A stretch of 54,591 nt of DNA, from positions 1 to 54,591 of the forward strand of contig CAJFKV010000009.1 in assembly GCA_904387055.1 (NCBI GenBank), given 5' to 3'. This document shows positions 7,624 through 19,417 of the stretch, one piece after another. Position 1 is the stretch's first letter; every line of letters begins with the position of its first letter. A model generated the notes under the pieces. The model was given only the letters and a program-made list of their open reading frames with translations, had not been told where the DNA came from and ran no database searches. Source of the DNA: Candidatus Heteroruminococcus faecigallinarum (GTDB lineage Bacteria > Bacillota > Clostridia > Oscillospirales > Ruminococcaceae). Both the position numbers and the translations under genes were made by a program.

Positions 7624-9504
7624 TTACAAGGGCCGCGGCTGCCCGGGCCGGTCCTCGCTTTCCGCGGAGGGGAGCTTGGCCGGCTCCTGTTCCAGCAGCC
7701 TCATAAACTCCTGGCCGGTGATGGTCTCGTTGTCGTACAGATACTTGGCCAGGGAATGGAGCTTGGGCAGGTTCTGGCTGAGAAGTTCCTTCGCCTTTTC
7801 GTACTGGGTTTTCACCAGCTTCACCACCCGGTGATCCACCAGGGCGGCCGTCTCGGCGGAACAGGCCAGGGAGGTGTCGCCCCCCAGGTACTGGTTCTGG
7901 ACCGTTTCCAGGGCTACCATGCCGAACTCCTCGCTCATGCCGTACCGGGTAATCATAGCCCGGGCCAGCCTGGTGGCCTGCTCGATGTCGTTGGAGGCGC
8001 CGGTGGTCACCGACTGGAAGATCAGCTCCTCGGCCACCCGGCCGCCGGTGAGGGTGGCAATCTTGTTTTCAATCTCTTCCTTGCTCATCAGGTAGTGGTT
8101 CCCCTGGTCCACCTGCATGGTATAGCCCAGGGCGCCGGAGGTACGGGGGATGATGGTGATCTTGGTAACCGGGGCGCTGTGGCTCTGGAGGGCCGCCACC
8201 ATGGCGTGTCCGATCTCATGATAGGCCACGATCATCTTCTCCTTGTCCGAGAGGATGGCGTTTTTCTTTTGGTAGCCGGCGATGACCACCTCCACGCTCT
8301 CCTCCAGGTCGGACTGGGACACCTTGTCCCGGCCGCTGCGCACCGCCCGCAGGGCGGCCTCGTTGATGATGTTGGCCAGCTCGGCGCCGCTGGCGCCGGC
8401 CGCCACCCGGGCAATGGCCCCGAAATCGATGTTGGGCTCCATGGCTACCTTCCGGGCATGGACCTTCAGGATATCCTCCCGGCCCTTCTGGTCGGGAAGC
8501 TCCACCGGGATTCGCCGGTCAAACCGGCCGGGGCGCAGCAGGGCGGGGTCCAGGGAATCGGGCCGGTTGGTGGCAGCCAGGATGATGACGCCCTTCTTGC
8601 CGTCAAAGCCGTCCATCTCGGTGAGGAGCTGGTTGAGGGTCTGCTCCCGCTCGTCGTTGCCGCCCAGGCCGCCCTCACCCCGCTTCTTGCCGATGGTATC
8701 GATCTCGTCGATGAAAACAATACAGGGGGCCTTCTCGTTGGCCTGTTTAAACAGATCCCGCACCTTGGCGGCGCCCATGCCCACAAACATCTCCACAAAT
8801 TCCGAGCCGGAGATGGAGAAGAAGGGAACGTTGGCCTCGCCGGCCACCGCCTTGGCCAGGAGGGTTTTGCCGGTTCCGGGAGGGCCCACCAGCAGGGCGC
8901 CCTTGGGGATGGTGGCGCCGATGCGGGCGTATTTTTCCGGGTCGTGGAGGAAGTCCACAATCTCCCCCAGCAGCTCCTTTGCCTCATCCTCGCCGGCCAC
9001 GTCGCTGAACTTCACACCGCCGGTGGACTGCACATAGACCTTGGCGTTGCTCTTGCCGAAGGTCATGGCCGGGCCGCCGCCCATGCCGTTCTTCTTCACC
9101 ATGCTGCGTATAAAAAGCTGACCGATGAGATAAATAATCCCAATGGGCAGAACCCAGCTGATAAGGAAGCTGAGCAGCCAGGGCATCTCCTCCACCACCG
9201 GGGTGCCGAAATCGGTGATCCCCGCGTCATAGAGCCGGTCGGTCAGTCCCGGGTCGTACATGGGCCCGGTTTTATAGTACCGGGTGGGGTCGCTGTCGTC
9301 GGCAAAGACAATCTCATCCTGGTTGATCTCCACCTGGGTTACATTTCCCTCGTCGACCATGGTCAGGAAGGTGCCGTAGCTGACCTCCTCCACCTGGGCC
9401 GACAGAATCTGGGGAAAGAAGAGAACATTGAGGATCATCAGAATCAGCATTCCGATCAAATAGTAATAGATCAATGGTTTTTTGGGCGGCGTATAATCTT
9501 TCAC
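7624..9504 (-). CDS. ftsH: ATP-dependent zinc metalloprotease FtsH
   Basis: This 626-aa membrane-anchored AAA+ protease degrades unstable membrane and regulatory proteins. It has two transmembrane helices (about residues 11-30 and 108-132) flanking an extracytoplasmic domain. The AAA+ module carries Walker A GPPGTGKT (207-214) and Walker B FIDEID (264-269). The M41 zinc site HEIGH is at 429-433. The C-terminus is acidic and proline-rich. GTG at 9504 was chosen because GGAAGGG lies just upstream and the protein then starts at the typical hydrophilic leader before TM1. The promoter is at 9556-9584, and a long hairpin lies between it and nadE. Confidence 0.97.
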   Translation of the reverse strand: MKDYTPPKKPLIYYYLIGMLILMILNVLFFPQILSAQVEEVSYGTFLTMVDEGNVTQVEINQDEIVFADDSDPTRYYKTGPMYDPGLTDRLYDAGITDFGTPVVEEMPWLLSFLISWVLPIGIIYLIGQLFIRSMVKKNGMGGGPAMTFGKSNAKVYVQSTGGVKFSDVAGEDEAKELLGEIVDFLHDPEKYARIGATIPKGALLVGPPGTGKTLLAKAVAGEANVPFFSISGSEFVEMFVGMGAAKVRDLFKQANEKAPCIVFIDEIDTIGKKRGEGGLGGNDEREQTLNQLLTEMDGFDGKKGVIILAATNRPDSLDPALLRPGRFDRRIPVELPDQKGREDILKVHARKVAMEPNIDFGAIARVAAGASGAELANIINEAALRAVRSGRDKVSQSDLEESVEVVIAGYQKKNAILSDKEKMIVAYHEIGHAMVAALQSHSAPVTKITIIPRTSGALGYTMQVDQGNHYLMSKEEIENKIATLTGGRVAEELIFQSVTTGASNDIEQATRLARAMITRYGMSEEFGMVALETVQNQYLGGDTSLACSAETAALVDHRVVKLVKTQYEKAKELLSQNLPKLHSLAKYLYDNETITGQEFMRLLEQEPAKLPSAESEDRPGQPRPL

Positions 9505-9555
9505 AGGGCTTTCCCTTCCTCTCTCTTGTTCTGGAATCCGTTGTCCGATGTGCCC

Positions 9556-9584
9556 AGTATACCAATTATATTTGACAGCCACAA
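9556..9584 (-). promoter_or_regulatory. Promoter of ftsH
   Basis: Minus-strand TTGTGG (9579-9584), 17 nt, TATACT (9556-9561). Confidence 0.6.
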
Positions 9585-9613
9585 GCATTTTTTATGAACA
9601 ACCCTTAAATGGA

Positions 9614-9655
9614 AATTGGACCAGGCGCCCGCGGCGGCGGACTCCTGGTCCAATT
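9614..9655. terminator. Perfect 12-bp inverted repeat between nadE and ftsH
   Basis: AATTGGACCAGG (9614-9625) and CCTGGTCCAATT (9644-9655) are exact reverse complements around an 18-nt GC-rich loop. It is placed to end nadE transcription on the minus strand, but no clean U-tract follows (TTCCATTTAAGG). It could equally be a protein-binding site upstream of the ftsH promoter. Confidence 0.55.
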
Positions 9656-9688
9656 ATGACAAAAAGGGAAACAAATCGTAAACGGAGA

Positions 9689-10429
9689 TTATGTTTCCGA
9701 CCCGTCGGAATACACCATAGCAGGCCGGCGTTTGTGTTCGCTGGCTCTGTGCATCCGTTCAATCTTTTCCTGGGCCTCCCGGTCGGTTTCCCCTTCCAGC
9801 AGCAGCCGGTCCAGCTGGGCATAGGAGAAGCCCAGCTCCTTCTCGTCGGTCTGCCCCTCAAACAGGCCGGCGGAGGGTGCCTTCCGGATGATGGCCTCCG
9901 GCGCGCCCAGATACCGCAGGAAGTCGTACACCTCGGCGACGGTCAGGTCCCCGATGGGGTTGACGTCATAGGCGCCGTCCCCCCACTTGGTAAAGTACCC
10001 CACATAGCCCTCGCTCCGGTTGCCGGTGCCGGCCACCAGGGCGCCCCGGCTCTGGGCGGCGGCATAGAGGGTGGTCATCCGCAGACGGGGGGCGATGTTG
10101 GCCGCAGCGACGGGGGTCACCTCCTGCACCGGGGAGAGGGCTTCCAACAGGGCGGCCTTCACCCCGCTCAAATCCACCTCCCGCTGCTCGATTCCGAACT
10201 GCTGGGCCACCAGGCGGCCATGGTCCCGGTCCTCCCCAAAGTTCCGGCTGGACTGGCAGGGAAGGATGATCCCCAGGGTGTTGTCGCAGGCCTTCTTGCA
10301 CAGGATGCCTACCAGGGCGCTGTCCTTGCCGCCGGAGTTCCCGTAGACAAAGCCCTTGGCGCCCGACTCCCGAAGGGCTTTTTGCAGGAACGCCACCCGA
10401 TTCTTCAATTCCTGTTCATAGTTGCGCAT
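9689..10429 (-). CDS. nadE: NH3-dependent NAD+ synthetase
   Basis: This 246-aa cytoplasmic enzyme adenylates and amidates nicotinic acid adenine dinucleotide to NAD+. The N-type ATP pyrophosphatase P-loop SGGKDSA is at residues 32-38. Later motifs GTGNRSEGYVGYFTKWGDGAYD and PIGDLTVAEVYDFLRYLG define the NadE family. There is no N-terminal glutaminase domain, so ammonia is the direct nitrogen donor. The gene starts 14 nt after pyrG ends and has GGAGG before its ATG. It is the last gene of the pyrG-nadE unit and part of the nitrogen-consuming block at 9.7-23.6 kb. Confidence 0.96.
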   Translation of the reverse strand: MRNYEQELKNRVAFLQKALRESGAKGFVYGNSGGKDSALVGILCKKACDNTLGIILPCQSSRNFGEDRDHGRLVAQQFGIEQREVDLSGVKAALLEALSPVQEVTPVAAANIAPRLRMTTLYAAAQSRGALVAGTGNRSEGYVGYFTKWGDGAYDVNPIGDLTVAEVYDFLRYLGAPEAIIRKAPSAGLFEGQTDEKELGFSYAQLDRLLLEGETDREAQEKIERMHRASEHKRRPAMVYSDGSET

Positions 10430-10443
10430 CGTTTCTTTCCTCC

Positions 10444-15310
<4,867 letters not shown>

Positions 15311-15312
15311 GG

Positions 15313-16434
15313 TTACTTCTCCTCTCTTTCTTGGCGGCCGGCGGGGCGGTACCCCTCCATCATGGCGATAAACCGGTCAAACAGCAGCTCGGTATCGTGA
15401 GGGCCGCCGCAGGCCTCCGGGTGGAACTGGACCGAAAAAGCAGGCTTGTCGGTATAGTCCACCCCCTCACAGGTTTGGTCGTTGGCATTGACAAAGGAGA
15501 GCTTCGCCTCCCGGGGCAGCGTGTCCGACCGGACCGCGTACCCGTGGTTCTGGCTGGTGATAAACAGCCGCCCGGTGGCCAGCTCCTTTACCGGCTGGTT
15601 GGCCCCCCGATGGCCGTACTTCAGCTTCACCGTCCTGGCCCCGTGGGCCAGGGCCAGCAGCTGGTGCCCCAGGCAGATGCCGAAGAAGGGCACCCGGGCC
15701 TGGCAGAGCACCTTCAGCTGGGCGATGATCTCGTGGTTTTCCTCCGGGTCGCCGGGCCCGTTGGAAAGCATCACCCCATCCGGGTCCATGGCCAGAATCT
15801 CCTTTGCGGTGGTGAAGGCGGGAACCACCGTCACCTGGCAGCCCCGGGCGGCCAGCTCCCGGACGATGTTCTCCTTGGCGCCGAAGTCCCACAGCACCAC
15901 CCGGAACCGCTCCTCCCCCTGGGCAGGCACCCTGCGGGGCTCCCGGCAGGTGACCGACCGGACCGCCTCCCGGATGGAGAACCGGCGCAGCTCCTCCAGC
16001 TCCTCCTCCCCGTAGGGCGGCGCCTTGGGGGTGAGCTTGCCGTTCATCACGCCGTGCTCCCGCAGGATCCGGGTGAGGCGGCGGGTGTCGATCCCGCTGA
16101 GGGCCGGCAGCCCTTGGGCCTTAAAAAAGGTGTCAAGATCCCCTTCGCTGCGGAAGTTGGAGGGACACTGACACCATTGTCGTGTAATATAACCGCGGGG
16201 CTGAACCGAGCCGCTTTCAAAATCGGAGGGGATCACGCCGTAGTTGCCGATCAGGGGGAAGGTCTGCACCACAATCTGGCCAAAATAGCTGGGATCGGTA
16301 AGGGTCTCCAGATAGCCGGTCATCCCGGTGGTAAACACCACTTCCCCCACCGTCTCCCGGTCGCAGGCGCCGTAGCCGCTTCCCTCAAAAACCGTTCCAT
16401 CCTCCAAAAGCAGATAGAACTTTTTCTCTTCCAT
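15313..16434 (-). CDS. carA: Carbamoyl-phosphate synthase small subunit
   Basis: This 373-aa glutaminase subunit supplies ammonia to CarB. The N-terminal small-chain domain carries [21 protein letters not shown]. The class I amidotransferase domain has [14 protein letters not shown] with the catalytic cysteine, and the partner histidine in VQFHPEA. The RBS GGAGAA lies before the ATG. It is the first gene of the carA-carB unit, separated from purA by a terminator, but no consensus promoter was found in the 74-nt gap. Read-through from purA is possible. Confidence 0.97.
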   Translation of the reverse strand: MEEKKFYLLLEDGTVFEGSGYGACDRETVGEVVFTTGMTGYLETLTDPSYFGQIVVQTFPLIGNYGVIPSDFESGSVQPRGYITRQWCQCPSNFRSEGDLDTFFKAQGLPALSGIDTRRLTRILREHGVMNGKLTPKAPPYGEEELEELRRFSIREAVRSVTCREPRRVPAQGEERFRVVLWDFGAKENIVRELAARGCQVTVVPAFTTAKEILAMDPDGVMLSNGPGDPEENHEIIAQLKVLCQARVPFFGICLGHQLLALAHGARTVKLKYGHRGANQPVKELATGRLFITSQNHGYAVRSDTLPREAKLSFVNANDQTCEGVDYTDKPAFSVQFHPEACGGPHDTELLFDRFIAMMEGYRPAGRQEREEK

Positions 16435-16457
16435 GAACCATTCTCCTTCCTATTCCC

Positions 16458-16493
16458 CAAAGAGGGGCCGCCGGCCTTGTTCCGGCAGCCCCC
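16458..16493 (-). terminator. Terminator between purA and carA
   Basis: GGGGCCGCCGG (16464-16474) pairs with CCGGCAGCCCC (16482-16492, one mismatch). On the minus strand it is followed by TCTTTGGGG, a weak U-tract that may allow read-through into carA. Confidence 0.6.
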
Positions 16494-16508
16494 GCTTCTT
16501 TTCCTCTT

Positions 16509-17786
16509 CTAGTCCTCCAGGACCAGATATTCTTCCCGGGCCGCTCCCACCGAGACGTATTTGATGGAGCACTGGACCTTCTTTTCCAGGTAGCGGATAT
16601 ACTCCTGGGCCTCCTTGGGCAGGTCCTCCCAGCGGCGGCACTTGGAGATGTCGCAGTGCCAGCCGGGCAGATATTCCACCACCGCCTTGGCGCGGTCCAG
16701 CTTGGCGCCGGTGGGGAACTCCTCGGTGATAACGCCGTCCACCTGGTAGGCCACGCAGACGGGGATCTTCTCCAGGTAGGAGAGCACGTCCATCTTGGTA
16801 AGGGCGATCTGGTCCGCCCCCTGCATCCGCACCCCGTACCGGGAGGCGGGCACGTCAAAGGGACCCACCCGGCGGGGCCGGCCGGTGGCCGCGCCGTATT
16901 CCCCGCCCGCTTCCCGCAGGCGGTCGGCCTCGTCCCCGAACATCTCGCAGACGAAGGGTCCCTCCCCCACGCAGGTGGAGTAGGCCTTCATCACCCCTAC
17001 CGACAGGTCCAGCTTGTGGTTGGGCACCCCGGCCCCCACCGGGGCATAGGCGCCGATGGTGGACGAGGAGGAGGTGTAAGGATAGATGCCGAAGTCAATA
17101 TCCCGCAGGGCGCCCAGCTGGGCCTCGAAGAGGATCTTCCTGCCAGCCTTGGCCGCCTCGTCCAGATAGCGGGAGGTATCGCAGATATAGGGGCGCAGGG
17201 GAGCGCCGTAGGTCTCCAGCCAAGCCCACACCTGGTCAAAATCGATGGGCTGGGCATGGTAGACGCCAGTAAAGGTGAGGCTCTTCCACTCCACAATCCC
17301 CCGCAGCCGCTCCTTGAGGGCTTCCGGCTCCAGCAGCTCGCCCATCCGGATGGCCTTCTTCATATATTTGTCCCCATAAACGGGGGCGATCCCCCGGCGG
17401 GTGGAGCCGTACCGGGCATCCCCCAGGCGCTCCTCCTCCAGGCAGTCCTGCTGGCGGTGATAGGGCAGGCAGATGACCGCCTTGTCGCTGATCTTCAGGT
17501 GCTGGGGACCCACTTCAATCCCCGCGTCCCGCAGGCGGCCCATCTCCCCGGCCAGGTGCTCCAGGTCGATGACCATGCCGTTTCCCATCACGTTGGTCAC
17601 CTCGCCCCGCAGAATGCCGGAGGGCAGCAGGTTCAGAATAAACTTTCCCTTGTCGTTTACCACCGTATGGCCGGCGTTGTTCCCCCCCTGATAACGGACC
17701 ACCACATCGTAGTCCTGGGAGAGAAGATCCACCATCCGGCCTTTTCCCTCGTCGCCCCAGTTGATTCCGGTAATCGCTGTCAACAT
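16509..17786 (-). CDS. purA: Adenylosuccinate synthetase
   Basis: This 425-aa cytoplasmic enzyme joins IMP and aspartate using GTP, the first committed step to AMP. The GTP-binding signature GINWGDEGKGRMVD is near residues 7-20, and the phosphate loop GGNNAGHTVV follows at about residue 35. The IMP site QDCLEEERLGDARYGSTRRGI and the C-terminal LTKMDVLSYLEKIPVC also fit. ATG at 17786 is preferred over ATG at 17792 because GGAGG is 7 nt from the former and only 1 nt from the latter. It lies behind a 200-nt structured leader and diverges from asnA. Confidence 0.96.
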   Translation of the reverse strand: MLTAITGINWGDEGKGRMVDLLSQDYDVVVRYQGGNNAGHTVVNDKGKFILNLLPSGILRGEVTNVMGNGMVIDLEHLAGEMGRLRDAGIEVGPQHLKISDKAVICLPYHRQQDCLEEERLGDARYGSTRRGIAPVYGDKYMKKAIRMGELLEPEALKERLRGIVEWKSLTFTGVYHAQPIDFDQVWAWLETYGAPLRPYICDTSRYLDEAAKAGRKILFEAQLGALRDIDFGIYPYTSSSSTIGAYAPVGAGVPNHKLDLSVGVMKAYSTCVGEGPFVCEMFGDEADRLREAGGEYGAATGRPRRVGPFDVPASRYGVRMQGADQIALTKMDVLSYLEKIPVCVAYQVDGVITEEFPTGAKLDRAKAVVEYLPGWHCDISKCRRWEDLPKEAQEYIRYLEKKVQCSIKYVSVGAAREEYLVLED

Positions 17787-17882
17787 CGTCATTCCTCCAA
17801 CCGCTCAAATTCTGCCGGCAGGCTTCCTTGCAGCGCTATATGCCGCACCGGGTTGACCGCCCGTGGGAAGTCTCTCCTTTTC

Positions 17883-17986
17883 AAGAAACCGGCCGGGCAC
17901 GCGCCCCGAGCCGTTTCTTCCCGCAAAAAAGGCGTCCATAAGGGCGCCCCTCTTTGCCGGAAGGGATCCGTCCCACGAACGCCTTT
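17883..17986 (-). promoter_or_regulatory. Structured purA leader with attenuator-like hairpins
   Basis: On the minus strand the predicted transcript first forms AAAGGCGT / ACGCCTTT (17979-17986 with 17928-17935), followed by a six-U tract (17925-17930), the shape of an intrinsic terminator. A second hairpin has arms AAGAAAC / GTTTCTT (17913-17919 and 17883-17889), with inner CGGC/GCCG pairing. The first hairpin begins about 7 nt after the predicted start site. No match to purine, ZTP, PRPP or T-box motifs was seen. Confidence 0.55.
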
Positions 17987-17990
17987 GTTC

Positions 17991-18051
17991 ATCCCAAATA
18001 TTATAGCACCCGCTCCCCTCCATTGCAAGAAGCAGCGGGAGATTTTGGGAT
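17991..18051. promoter_or_regulatory. Nested palindrome covering the purA promoter
   Basis: ATCCCAAA (17991-17998) mirrors TTTGGGAT (18044-18051), and inside it CCCGCT (18009-18014) mirrors AGCGGG (18034-18039). The pair encloses the purA -10 and -35 boxes, as an operator would. Confidence 0.45.
18000..18028 (-). promoter_or_regulatory. Promoter of purA
   Basis: Minus-strand TTGCAA (18023-18028), 17 nt, TATAAT (18000-18005). Confidence 0.75.
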
Positions 18052-18069
18052 TTCACCAGAAAAAGCCCA

Positions 18070-18115
18070 CGCCAGGCCATCCTTTTTGCAAAGGAAATAA
18101 AAATTTTGCCTGGCG
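18070..18115. promoter_or_regulatory. Inverted repeat upstream of the asnA -35 box
   Basis: CGCCAGGC (18070-18077) mirrors GCCTGGCG (18108-18115). The AT-rich interior contains a second small dyad, CCTTT / AAAGG. It ends 11 nt before the asnA -35 element and may be an operator or the end of a hairpin. Confidence 0.4.
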
Positions 18116-18126
18116 CACTTTTCTCC

Positions 18127-18155
18127 TTGACAATGGCGCCGCCACGGTCTATAAT
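18127..18155 (+). promoter_or_regulatory. Promoter of asnA
   Basis: A fully consensus sigma-A promoter: TTGACA (18127-18132), 17 nt, TATAAT (18150-18155). The predicted start is near 18162. Confidence 0.9.
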
Positions 18156-18169
18156 GCCCACATACAGCA

Positions 18170-18210
18170 AAGGCGCTGCGGTCCACAAAGGCCGCGGCGC
18201 CTTCTTTTTT
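18170..18210 (+). terminator. Terminator hairpin at the very start of the asnA transcript
   Basis: AAGGCGCTGCGG (18170-18181) pairs with CCGCGGCGCCTT (18192-18203), followed by CTTTTTT. It starts about 8 nt after the predicted +1 and ends 74 nt before the asnA ATG. It looks like an attenuator or makes a roughly 50-nt RNA. Confidence 0.7.
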
Positions 18211-18283
18211 ATGTTCGCCTGCCTCTACAGGGAGTTTTCCCGGCAAAGGGGAAGGCAATACACTATGGAAAGGAAGGTTCTCT

Positions 18284-19297
18284 ATGAGCACAATCCGCAT
18301 TCCCGACGGCTACACCTCCGACAAGCCCCTCACTCTTCTGGAGACCCAAAAGGCCATCGACATCATCAAGCTGGTCTTCATCCGTCACCTGAAGAGCGCC
18401 CTCTGCCTCACCCGGGTATCCGCCCCGCTCTTCGTGGCGGACCACACCGGCCTCAACGACGATCTGAACAATGTGGAGCGGGCAGTCTGCTTCGACATCA
18501 AGGAGACGGGCGGCACCGCTCAGGTGGTCCAGTCTCTGGCCAAGTGGAAGCGGTACGCCCTAGGCAAATACGGTTTTGCCCCCGGCACCGGCCTGGTGAC
18601 CGATATGAACGCCATCCGCCGGGACGAGGAGATGGACAACCTCCATTCCATCTATGTGGACCAGTGGGACTGGGAGGCGGTTCTTCCCGAGGGAAAGCGC
18701 AACAAGGCCTACCTGATGGAGACGGTCCAGAAGATTGTGGACGCCATCTGTGACACCGCCGAGGAGCTCCATGTGATCTTCCCCTCCCTGGGCAGCATCC
18801 CCAGCCGGTCCGTCAGCTTCATCACCACCCAGGAGCTGGAGGACCTGTACCCGGACGCCACCCCCCAGGAACGGGAAAACCGGTATGTCCGGGAGCACAA
18901 AACCGCCTTCATCATGGAGATTGGCGGCAAGCTGCGGTCGGGCATCCGCCACGACGGCCGCGCCCCCGACTACGACGACTGGAAGATGAACGGCGACATC
19001 ATCATGTGGAACGACACCCTGGGACAGGCCTTTGAGGTGTCCAGCATGGGTATCCGGGTGGATGCCGCCTCCATGGACCAGCAGCTGACCCTGGCCGGAT
19101 GCGACGAGCGGCGGCTGCTTCCCTTCCACAAGATGGTGCTGGACGGCACCCTCCCCCTCACCATCGGCGGCGGCATCGGCCAGTCCCGCCTGTGCATGCT
19201 TCTTCTCCACAAGGCCCACATCGGCGAGGTACAGGTGTCCATCTGGGACGACAAAACCGTCGCCGCCTGCAAGGCCGCCGGCATCCGCCTGCTGTAG
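18284..19297 (+). CDS. asnA: Aspartate–ammonia ligase (asparagine synthetase A)
   Basis: This 337-aa class II aaRS-like enzyme makes asparagine from aspartate, ammonia and ATP. Family marks include LTRVSAPLFVADHTGLNDDLN near the N-terminus, AVCFDIK, QWDWE, MEIGGKLRSGIRHDGRAPDYDDW and the C-terminal GGGIGQSRLCMLLL motif 3 arginine. The length is typical. The RBS AGGAAGG lies before the ATG. Expression is probably set by the palindromes, the consensus promoter and the early terminator upstream. Downstream, a two-state hairpin separates it from the GSIII gene. Confidence 0.97.
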   Translation: MSTIRIPDGYTSDKPLTLLETQKAIDIIKLVFIRHLKSALCLTRVSAPLFVADHTGLNDDLNNVERAVCFDIKETGGTAQVVQSLAKWKRYALGKYGFAPGTGLVTDMNAIRRDEEMDNLHSIYVDQWDWEAVLPEGKRNKAYLMETVQKIVDAICDTAEELHVIFPSLGSIPSRSVSFITTQELEDLYPDATPQERENRYVREHKTAFIMEIGGKLRSGIRHDGRAPDYDDWKMNGDIIMWNDTLGQAFEVSSMGIRVDAASMDQQLTLAGCDERRLLPFHKMVLDGTLPLTIGGGIGQSRLCMLLLHKAHIGEVQVSIWDDKTVAACKAAGIRLL

Positions 19298-19304
19298 CAT
19301 TTTT

Positions 19305-19356
19305 CCGGCGCGGCCCTCCCCCTTCCGGGGGGCGGCTGCGCCGGGAGCCGTTTTTT
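19305..19356 (+). terminator. Terminator or attenuator between asnA and the GSIII gene
   Basis: Two mutually exclusive structures are visible. One is a long hairpin, CCGGCGC (19305-19311) with GCGCCGG (19338-19344). The other is a shorter hairpin, CGGCT (19333-19337) with AGCCG (19346-19350), directly followed by six U. The layout would suit antiterminator/terminator switching of the glutamine synthetase gene. Confidence 0.55.
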
Positions 19357-19417
19357 GCCTTTTCCGGCCCGGGACCGCCCCGCCGGCCGCAATCCACCCT
19401 GAAAGGAGTTCTTGGAA

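Larger units (their letters stand above)
17787..18283. other. Divergent purA/asnA control region
   Basis: About 500 bp between two biosynthetic genes. It holds a consensus promoter for each gene, two strong hairpins in the purA leader, a terminator-like hairpin at the start of the asnA transcript, and nested inverted repeats over and between the promoters. No convincing protein gene is present. The purA leader contains an in-frame 67-codon frame from ATG at 17992 to a TGA at 17789-17791. It would be almost leaderless and ends 2 nt before purA; I treat it as unproven. Confidence 0.7.

Noticed and set aside
18156..18283. T-box or known riboswitch in the asnA leader
   Set aside because: No T-box sequence (GGGTGG-ACCGCGG type), stem I motif or purine/PreQ1/SAM core is present. 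Only a short hairpin with a U-run is seen.
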